Shown in pieces: positions 1 through 8,000 of a stretch of 58,654 nt of DNA. How positions within the stretch are numbered: position 1 is the first letter of the stretch; each line of letters begins with the position of its first letter. Where the stretch lies: positions 1-58,654 of the forward strand of contig JAUYAR010000143.1 of NCBI GenBank assembly GCA_030693415.1. The letters run 5' to 3'. Source of the stretch: Candidatus Cloacimonadaceae bacterium. Its GTDB lineage: Bacteria; Cloacimonadota; Cloacimonadia; Cloacimonadales; Cloacimonadaceae. The notes under the pieces were generated by a model. It saw only the letters and a program-made list of their open reading frames with translations. It did not search any database and was not told the origin of the DNA. The position numbers and the translations under genes are program-made.

Positions 1-1
1 G

Positions 2-136
2 ATCTTTACCGATGCCAAAGGGTATCGGGTACACGTCAGACAAACTGGTCTGCCCGAGGGCAAGGCAGACAAAATCTACTCCCTGCTGAACGTCAAAGTC
101 TTCAAAAATCAAATCATCTCTAAACACAGAGTTTAG
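2..136 (+). CDS. C-terminal fragment of an unidentified protein
   Basis: An open frame enters from the left edge and ends at TAG 134-136, giving 44 residues that begin IFTDAKGYRVHVRQTG and end QIISKHRV. The sequence is basic and reads like real protein, with no low-complexity character. It could be the tail of an insertion-sequence transposase, because repeat-rich DNA follows directly, but I cannot name a family from 44 residues. The 5' part lies outside the window. Confidence 0.35.
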   Translation: MFTDAKGYRVHVRQTGLPEGKADKIYSLLNVKVFKNQIISKHRV

Positions 137-577
137 TGCCTTACTGAAAAATGACTGTCATATATACCAATAACTTAGTCCCTAAAATGCGAAACTTGGG
201 ATAATTTTCTACCTGCCAACATGAGAATTTCACGCATCAATTTAGCTTGAAGGGCGGGACAGGAATGGGTTTTTGTAGCGCAGGATGCCGATCCTGCGAA
301 GGGTGAAAAGGTGGAAGGCTGAAATCCAGGACTTTTTTCTCTTCTCTGATCTCTCTGTTTCTCTGTGGTGAATTTCATCTCTGTATCTCTCATCTCCTCC
401 ACCCCAGGCTATATTGTATCGCCCTTTCTGGAACTGTCGCGCTGGAACCGACGGGGACGTCGGTAATTCCATGTTCATCCCTTGCTATATTGTATCGCCC
501 TTTCTGGAACTGTCGCGCTGGAACCGACGGGGACGTCGGTAATTCCATGTTCTCATCTCTCTTCTCTCATCTCTCGC
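137..577. repeat. Intergenic repeat field (three repeat families)
   Basis: No gene is supported in this stretch. It holds a perfect hairpin CGCAGGAT-GCCG-ATCCTGCG at 279-298. A solitary copy of the CACAGAG-type repeat (minus orientation) lies at about 334-397. A 66-bp block at about 409-474 is repeated at 485-550, and each copy ends with the ACCGACG/CGTCGGT hairpin (447-464 and 523-540). Open frames across it on the minus strand only translate the repeats. Confidence 0.8.
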
Positions 578-2734
578 TCACGTATATTGCAAGCGATAGA
601 GATCATGATACAAGCCCTTTTTATCCAAGAGATCAAAGTGGGAACCCTCTTCGACGATCTCGCCTTTGTGCAAGACGATGATGCGATCGACGTGTTGGAT
701 GGTGGAAAGGCGGTGGGCGATGATGATCGAGCTGCGGTGTTCGATGATCTTCTTGAGAGCGTCCTGGATGAGGATCTCGGTTTCGGTATCGATATTTGAG
801 GTTGCTTCATCGAGGATGAAGATGGAAGGATCGTATGCCAGCACGCGGGCAAAGGCGATGAGCTGTCTTTGACCCGTGGAAAGGGTGGCGCCGCGTTCCA
901 TCACCGGTTCGTCATAGCCGGAGGGAAGTTTGGCGATAAACTTATCCGCGTTCACATATTTTGCCACCTGCCGGATATCTTCATCGGTGAGCTGGAGGTT
1001 GTTCAGCGCGATGTTTTCCCTGATGTTTCCGCTGAAGATAAAGACGTCTTGTTGGACGATGCCGATATTGGAGCGCAGGTCTTGCAGCGCATAGGCATCC
1101 AGCAATTTGCCATCGAGACGGATACTGCCCTTCTGATATGGATACATGCCCAAAATGAGATTCACGATCGAGGTCTTGCCGCTGCCGGTGTGCCCGACAA
1201 GAGCGACTTTTTCGCCCGGTTTGATGTGGAAGGAGACGTCTTTCAGCACCCATTCGTCCGTGTTATATGCCATCCAGACGTTTTGAAACTCGATCTCGCC
1301 TTCCAGCTTGATATTGCGTATTAGGTGCTCGCGATAGTCGTCCGGCTCGGTATCCATGAGATCAAAGATGCGTTCGGCACCGGCAAGCGCGCCTTGCAAA
1401 ACGTTGAACTTTTCGGTGAAGTCGTTGATCGGTTCAAAGAGCTTGTGGACATATTGGGTGAAAGCCATCAAGAGCCCGATGGTGATCACGTTTCTGAGGA
1501 TCTGCCCGCCGCCATACCAGATGATGAAAGCCACCGCGACTTGTGAGGACACGTGGATGATGGGACGGAAAAAAGCAAAGAGTTTGAGCTGCTTGATCGA
1601 GGTGTGATAATAGTCCTGATTGATGGAGGAAAACTCCTCCCGCTTGTGAAAATACTGATTGAATAGCTGGATGATCTTCTGCCCGCTGATATGTTCCGCG
1701 AGCGTGGCATTGAGCTGTGCAAGATATTTGCGCACTTCACGATAGATCACTCTCGTGCGGCGTCTGTATTCGTAGATTACCCAAAGCACGACGGGCAGGA
1801 TGATAAAGCTCACCAATGCCAATTGCCAGTTTAGCACCAACATCAAAGTGATGATAGCCACGATCAGGATCACGTCCTGAATGATGGTGATCACTCCGGA
1901 AGCGAGCATTTCGTCGATGGCGCGAATGTCGTTTGTCACTCTGGTCAGGAGCCTGCCCACGGGGTTTTGATCGAAGTATTTGACCGGCATCTTTTGCAGA
2001 TGGGCAAAGACATCGTGGCGCAGATCGTTCATCGCCATTTGTGAAAAATAGGCGGTGATCACGCTTTGGAAATAGCTGGAAACCAAGCGCAACAAAATGA
2101 TGCCAAAGAAGATAAGCGCCAGCCAGACGAGGTTGTGCGCTGCTTCGCTACGAACCTCAAGACGCTGTTTTTGGGGTAGCTTTTTCAGGTTGTCGCGCCC
2201 GATGGCGATGGTTTTGCCATTGATTCGAAACCAGCCGCCAAGCCCTTCCGCGCTGCCGTGGGGATCGTGATTTTCGCTGAAATAGACGTTCAGCTTGGCA
2301 ACATTTGCGGGTTTGTCCACCAGGAGATAGACGGTCTTTTTGCTCAGCTTGCCGCTTGTTTCCAGATCGAGCAGATCGGTCTTGTTGATGCGGTTTCTGT
2401 CCTTGGCGCTGAGGATGAGGAAATGCTTGTCGTGATAGTCATATCGCTTGAGTTTCAGAAACGCATATTTATGGTAGATGGCATCGATTTCGGTTACGCT
2501 ATCAAAGACCGCGATCGATTTGTCGGAAACGATATAATCGTCGATCGCCGTTCTTTGGATCAAAGGGAGCACCACTTCGGCGCCCGCAACCAGCATGAGA
2601 ATCACAAAAGAGAGAACCACCCACCACAGATAGGGTTTCAGGTATTTGAGCATCCGGGAATACAACCTGCGGTCATAGACCTTGCCTTTCAGGTCGTCGG
2701 ATTGGAAACCGCCTCTGCCGCCCCAGTTGTTCAT
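578..2734 (-). CDS. ABC exporter, permease-ATPase half-transporter (catalytic half)
   Basis: A 718-residue half-transporter of the lipid/drug exporter class. A six-helix transmembrane domain is followed by a nucleotide-binding domain from about residue 490. Walker A is GHTGSGKTS, the signature is the variant LSTGQ, and Walker B is FILDEATSNID with the catalytic Glu. Between the first and second membrane helices there is an unusual hydrophilic insert of about 110 residues (roughly 65-185), probably extracytoplasmic; this explains the length compared with the usual 580-600. The start follows a good GGAGG site. It overlaps the upstream transporter gene by ATGA, so the two are translationally coupled and should form a heterodimer of the MdlA/MdlB or TM287/288 type. 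The substrate is unknown. Confidence 0.93.
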   Translation of the reverse strand: MNNWGGRGGFQSDDLKGKVYDRRLYSRMLKYLKPYLWWVVLSFVILMLVAGAEVVLPLIQRTAIDDYIVSDKSIAVFDSVTEIDAIYHKYAFLKLKRYDYHDKHFLILSAKDRNRINKTDLLDLETSGKLSKKTVYLLVDKPANVAKLNVYFSENHDPHGSAEGLGGWFRINGKTIAIGRDNLKKLPQKQRLEVRSEAAHNLVWLALIFFGIILLRLVSSYFQSVITAYFSQMAMNDLRHDVFAHLQKMPVKYFDQNPVGRLLTRVTNDIRAIDEMLASGVITIIQDVILIVAIITLMLVLNWQLALVSFIILPVVLWVIYEYRRRTRVIYREVRKYLAQLNATLAEHISGQKIIQLFNQYFHKREEFSSINQDYYHTSIKQLKLFAFFRPIIHVSSQVAVAFIIWYGGGQILRNVITIGLLMAFTQYVHKLFEPINDFTEKFNVLQGALAGAERIFDLMDTEPDDYREHLIRNIKLEGEIEFQNVWMAYNTDEWVLKDVSFHIKPGEKVALVGHTGSGKTSIVNLILGMYPYQKGSIRLDGKLLDAYALQDLRSNIGIVQQDVFIFSGNIRENIALNNLQLTDEDIRQVAKYVNADKFIAKLPSGYDEPVMERGATLSTGQRQLIAFARVLAYDPSIFILDEATSNIDTETEILIQDALKKIIEHRSSIIIAHRLSTIQHVDRIIVLHKGEIVEEGSHFDLLDKKGLYHDLYRLQYT

Positions 2735-4482
2735 AATTCCTCCCCTTCGAGACGAGCCCGGATTCTTTGCTTTTCATAGAGGTCGTTGTAGAGACCGCGA
2801 TGGGCGATGAGCTCTTCGTGCGTGCCGCTTTCGGCAATGACGGTTTCTCCGATCACGATGATGCGGTCGGCATGCTGAATGGAGGAAATTCTGTGGGCGA
2901 TGATGATCGTGGTCTTGCCTTTGCGCAGCTCGATCAAGTTTTCCAGGATAAAGCGCTCCGTCTTGGTATCCACCGCGGAAAGGGCATCGTCCAGGATCAG
3001 TACCTGAGGATTGGTGAGCAGCGCTCTGGCGATGGCGACGCGCTGTTTTTGCCCTCCGGAAAGCGTGATGCCGCGTTCGCCGACGAGGGTCTCAAACTTC
3101 TGGTCAAAATCCATGATCTCATCATAGACCTGAGCCATGCGTGCGGCTTCAAACACAGCTTCGATCGAAGTTTCGGGATTGCCGAGACGGATGTTGTTGG
3201 CGATCGTATCCGAAAAGAGGAAAATATCCTGCGGCACGAGCACCATGTCTCTTCTGAGCACGGAAAGAGGTATGGTGTGCACCGGTTTGCCATCGATGAA
3301 AAGAGCGCCCTTGGGGGGATTGTAGATGCGGACTAAAAGCTCGATCAACGTCGTTTTTCCACAGCCGGTGGGGCCTACTACGGCGAGGGTTTTGCCGGAA
3401 TCGATGTGCGTGCTGATGTCGTCAAAGATCAAAGGCAGTTCTTCACCATAACGGAAGCTGAGGTTTATGATCTCGATGGTGCCCTCGATGGCGGTGATGG
3501 ATGTGTCCGCATCTTTGTCATCGATCTCCGGCTGCACGGCAAAGATATCGTTCAGCCGTTTCAGCGAAGCAGTTCCACGTTGATACATATCCACGATCCA
3601 GCCGATGGCGATCATTGGCCAGACCAGCATCCCGAGGTATTGGAAAAAGGCGATGAATTCGCCAATGGTGATCTCTCCGCGAATGGTCGCTCTGCCGCCA
3701 AAGAAAAGGGTGATGATCATCGAAGTGCTGATCACAAATCCCATGAAAGGATGAAAGATGCCGGAGATCCTCGCCATCGAGACGTTTTGTTTCACATAGT
3801 CCAGAGAGACTTCGTCCACTTTCCTGAGCTCGGCTTTTTCCTGCACGAATGCCTTCACGATGCGGATGCCGGAAATGCTTTCCTGTAGCCTGCCGCTGAG
3901 CGTGGCAAAGCTTTCCTGCACCTTGGCAAAGCGCTTGTGCATCTTCTTGCCGAAATAGGCGATGGTGATGGTCAAAAGCGGTAGCGGAATCACCGCCAAA
4001 CCGGTCAGACGCCAATTGATCGAACCCATGAAGGCGAAGGAGGCGATCGTCATCAACACGATGTCCATCGCGGCGATCAGTCCCATGCCCAAAAGCATGC
4101 GCACGGCGTTCAGATCGTTGGTGGCATACGCCATCAGGTCCCCGATCTTGCTGCGGTTGAAATAGTTTTGAGAAAGCTTCAGCAGATGGTTGTAAAAATC
4201 CTGCCGCAGATGCTTTTCGATCAGGTGAGAATTGCCGATGATCAGGACACGCCAGAAATATCTGAGCAGCATCACCGCCATCGCAAGCCCGAAGATGATC
4301 AAACCCACCCAGATCAATCCTGTTTCGGTGATCCTGCGCTCCTGGATGCCGTCGATGGCATATTGCATCACCTTTGGCATGGCGAGCTGAACGAGATCCA
4401 CCAAGATCAGCATCACGATTCCACCGGCGATCTTGCCGTAGCTCTTCTTCAAATATGGAAGAATCGCGTCGAATGTTCGCAT
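2731..4482 (-). CDS. ABC exporter, permease-ATPase half-transporter (degenerate-site half)
   Basis: A 583-residue half-transporter that starts at ATG 4482 (MRTFDAILPYLKKS), behind GGAG six bases upstream. A longer in-frame reading to 4539 lacks a ribosome site. Six membrane helices cover about residues 15-300. The ATPase domain has Walker A GPTGCGKTT, an intact LSGGQ signature and Walker B LILDDALSAVD, in which the catalytic Glu is replaced by Asp. Together with the partner's Glu and LSTGQ this matches heterodimeric exporters with one consensus and one degenerate ATP site. The stop overlaps the next gene by ATGA. Confidence 0.93.
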   Translation of the reverse strand: MRTFDAILPYLKKSYGKIAGGIVMLILVDLVQLAMPKVMQYAIDGIQERRITETGLIWVGLIIFGLAMAVMLLRYFWRVLIIGNSHLIEKHLRQDFYNHLLKLSQNYFNRSKIGDLMAYATNDLNAVRMLLGMGLIAAMDIVLMTIASFAFMGSINWRLTGLAVIPLPLLTITIAYFGKKMHKRFAKVQESFATLSGRLQESISGIRIVKAFVQEKAELRKVDEVSLDYVKQNVSMARISGIFHPFMGFVISTSMIITLFFGGRATIRGEITIGEFIAFFQYLGMLVWPMIAIGWIVDMYQRGTASLKRLNDIFAVQPEIDDKDADTSITAIEGTIEIINLSFRYGEELPLIFDDISTHIDSGKTLAVVGPTGCGKTTLIELLVRIYNPPKGALFIDGKPVHTIPLSVLRRDMVLVPQDIFLFSDTIANNIRLGNPETSIEAVFEAARMAQVYDEIMDFDQKFETLVGERGITLSGGQKQRVAIARALLTNPQVLILDDALSAVDTKTERFILENLIELRKGKTTIIIAHRISSIQHADRIIVIGETVIAESGTHEELIAHRGLYNDLYEKQRIRARLEGEEL

Positions 4483-5081
4483 TGAGACTCCAATAATCAA
4501 TTTTATCAACGCAAAGCAGGATCCGCCACCTAGTGTCATGTCAAGCTTGGGGTGGGGAATTCCGATTCCCCACAGCTAAAGCAAACCACAGCCGAATCGG
4601 AGTTCGGCATCCCAAAAGACGCAAACATGCCTTTTGCGACATTGAATGCTTGACGAGACACTAACATGATCCGGCACATTGGAAAGCTTCATGCTATCCG
4701 TTGATAAAACTTGAATTTTGCTGTGCCACGCTTTGAAAGTAGCGCATTTTGTCAACATAAAAACGCGCAAGAGGCAAACGATGGAAAAGATTCAACGATC
4801 CCGTGAAAAAAAGTTTGAATTAATCAAAAATAATGCTTGACGAAATATCGCAGTCCTCCACCCTATCGCCAAAGGATGAGATTTCGACACTCTGGATTTG
4901 TGTCTCTCACACTTAAGTAAAAGGATTTTTATATGTTTATGAGAAGATTCGATGCCGCGCATCACGATCTAAAAATGGTTTTTCAAACGTCGGGTGGAGT
5001 GCGTTTGGCTGGTTTATGCCTCGCACCCACAGCTTATTTTCAATCTATAACCACAAATAATCAAAACATAAGGAGATACTT
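4483..5081. other. Intergenic region with an inverted-repeat element
   Basis: The repeat at about 4552-4613 pairs GAATTCCGATTC with GAATCGGAGTTC around a short spacer, and recurs at 14634 and 34719. The phrase AATGCTTGACGA occurs twice, near 4646 and 4832, and may be part of promoters. Apart from one doubtful short reading frame (4933-5085) I see no gene. The ABC genes (-) and the giant secreted gene (+) are divergent here, so promoters for both should lie in this stretch. Confidence 0.6.
4552..4613. repeat. Palindromic element, family B copy 1
   Basis: GGGGAATTCCGATTCCCC is followed, after about 16 bases, by CCGAATCGGAGTTCGG. The two halves are near-complementary (GAATTCCGATTC against GAATCGGAGTTC, with one wobble pair), so the transcript would form a stem. 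Related copies lie at 14634-14677 and 34719-34783, all between genes. Confidence 0.7.
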
Positions 5082-5085
5082 ATGA
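4933..5085 (+). CDS. Possible 50-residue leader reading frame
   Basis: ATG 4933 (MFMRRFDAAHHDLKMVF) lies behind AAAAGGA and the frame stays open until TGA 5083-5085, which overlaps the ATG of the giant secreted gene as ATGA. The overlap would allow coupled translation. The peptide has no recognised motif and no signal sequence, and 50 codons can be open by chance. Treat it as a candidate only. Confidence 0.2.
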   Translation: MFMRRFDAAHHDLKMVFQTSGGVRLAGLCLAPTAYFQSITTNNQNIRRYL

Positions 5086-8000
5086 AACAAAATCTCGTTA
5101 TCATCCTGTTCCTGGCATTTGTACTGGGAACATTCTCCGTCGCTCACGCGCAACTAAGCGGGACCATTGACATCGGGACGGGGCAAACTTACACCACCCT
5201 TGCCGCGGCAATCTCTGCCCTGAACACTCAGGGCGTGGGAGTCCCCGGGGTCACGCTGAACCTGCTGGCAGGCAATCCTGAAACCTCACCTAACGGCGGA
5301 TACAGCATCACCACCCTCACCGGGGCGAGCGATAGACCCATCGTCATCCGGGGCAACAACAACATCATCACCGCACCCGAAACTCACACGGTCGGTGCGA
5401 TCAATGACGCCATCTTCAAGATCATCGGCGGTGACTGGATCACGATCCAAGGTTTCGATATGCGCGAACATAGCGCTGCACGCGTTTACACTGCGGCGTC
5501 GAACAACATGACCGAATTCGGTGTGGCACTTTTTTATGCCACTGCCACAAATGGTTGCAAAAACATCACTATCCAGAACAATTTGATCACGTTGGAACGC
5601 CTTTATCAAAACAGCTTCGGCATCTATTCCAACAGCCGTCATACCGCTACAGCAATGACAACTGCAGCGGACATCACATCCACAGACGGCGCCAACGATA
5701 ACCTCAAGATTTACAGCAACATCATATCCAATGTAAACATGGGAATCATAGTGGTTGGCTCTCTTACAGGTGATTTTATGGCGCCCGGCTTGGATATCGG
5801 CGGCAGCGGCGTTGGAACTGCCAATACGATCAGTAATTTTGGCAATACCGGAACCTTCAGCGGATACATTTCCGTATCCGGCTCGGTGAATGGTATCCTG
5901 ATCAACAACCAGCAGAACTTCAATATTTCTTATAATCAGATCACCAGCTCCATCGGTGGAACTACAGCGGGCACGCTGCGCGGTATTTATGTCCAAACTA
6001 CCGGTACACTGCCCACAACCGGTTCTTTCACCAGAACGATTCTCTATAACAACGTCTCGGTTCGCTCTGCGGTCGCCGCAGGCACCATGGTTGGCATCGC
6101 GAATGAGGGTGGAAATCTGACAACTACGATTGATATCAACTACAATAATTTCCACACAACTACGCACACCTTAGCTGCTACAGGCGCTATCACCTTCATC
6201 TCCCAAATCGGCGCTTGCCAGACACAGAGGGTGCTTGACAACACATTCACCAATATCAGCATGAACACGACGGGTGCCGTCATTCTGATCAATACCGGCA
6301 ATACGATGCCTGCAAGCGGTGTTCAGAATGTCAATTACAACCGCATCGTCGGCACTTTTACAAAAACTGTGGCAGGCGGCAATTTGACGGGGATAGTCAC
6401 GAATTCTTCTTCTCCCGCCGGCTCAAACTCAAGCATGACTTATAATAATTTCTCCAATATCACGGTTTCGGGCACTTCAGTGGTGACCGGAATCCAGAAC
6501 ACCGATGGCGGCGCCCCCAGTAAAACCATAACTTTCAACACCTTTGAAAACTGGACTGGCGGAACCGGATTGCTCAACCCCTTGAATATCAACTACAATG
6601 GTGCCTCTTCAATTTCGGACAATTTGATCAACAACATCGTGGGAACAGGAGCTGTCACCGGTATCTTGATCGGCTCGTCTGGACAGTCAACTCCTCCGGT
6701 TACGGTTGATGTAGCCCGCAATACCGTCCAAACTCTCAGAGGGACTGGAACTGTTACCGGAATCTCCTCTGCCTGTCCCAATTCAGAGACAAACATTTTC
6801 AGGAACAGTGTGAAAGATCTCACCGGTAACGGTACTGCAGGTCTATCATACGGTCTTGTTGTCATCGGCGGAGCGATCCATAACGTCTATAACAACGTTA
6901 TCTGCAATTTGAAGGCTCCGGATAACACAGGCACTGTCGCTTCCATCAATACAATCCGGCTCACAGGTGGAACGACAAACAATATTTCTTATAATACCAC
7001 GTATTTGGATGCTACAGGTAGCAGCGCCAATTTCTCCACAGCATCGCTCTTTATCAGCGCAGGTGACAACACATTGCTGAACAATATCTTCGTAAATAAG
7101 AGCGTTCCCGGCAGTACCGGCAGAACGGTTGTAATCTGGAAAACCACAGCAGGCAACGCTAACATCGGCGCCGGCTCCGCCACCAATATCTACCATGCCG
7201 GAGATGAACTCGAGAACCAGCTAATCGGTTATTTCGTTGCAACTCCGTATATCAGTCTGGCAAATTACAAAGCTGCGCTCGTGGATCGGGATCTTAGCTC
7301 ATATTGGGAAGATGTGGCGTTTGTGAATGCCGCAGCATGTGACCTGCGTATCAATCCCGGCCGTGAGACCCGCGTGGAAAGCAATGCCACTTATATCGCT
7401 ACCATATTGAGGGACTTCCTCCATGTGCTGCGTCACGGGAGCAGACCTGATATAGGCGCCTACGAAGGTGACTATATGCCTGTGCTTATGCCTCCGGCAA
7501 CACCGATCTACGTCAGTCCGGGAGCGGGCATCTCGGGCGTGGCAATCAACGCACCGCTCGTCTGGAGCGCTAATCCCGAGGGCGGGACTCCCGCCAGCTA
7601 CGATGTGCGTTTCGGTGTAGTCAATCCTCCGGGTTTTGCCATTAATGTTGCCACCACTTCCTACAACCCTGCCAAGCTGTTCAACCAGCTCTATTACTGG
7701 CAAGTGAAGGCATACAACGCCCAAGGCGAATCCGACTGGACAGTTGTCCGCGACTTCACCACTGCCACCGGCATTCCGGTGCTCACCTACCCCGGAGTGG
7801 ACGCTATCGGTATCCCGGAACAGCTTACTTTCACCTGGGGTGCTATTGCCGGTGTGAGCGGATATAAGATCAAAATCGGCACCACCTCCGGTGGCTCGCA
7901 AGTTGCCAATATGGTCCCCTGCGCCACCAACAGCTATGTGCGCGCAGTTCCTCTGGCATATAATACTCTCCATTTCTGGTCGGTATATTCCGTCAACGGC

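Noticed and set aside
175-478. Minus-strand open frames of 75-78 codons at the left end
   Set aside because: They run through dispersed repeats and share the MELPTSPSV peptide of the array hairpin, so they are repeat translations.
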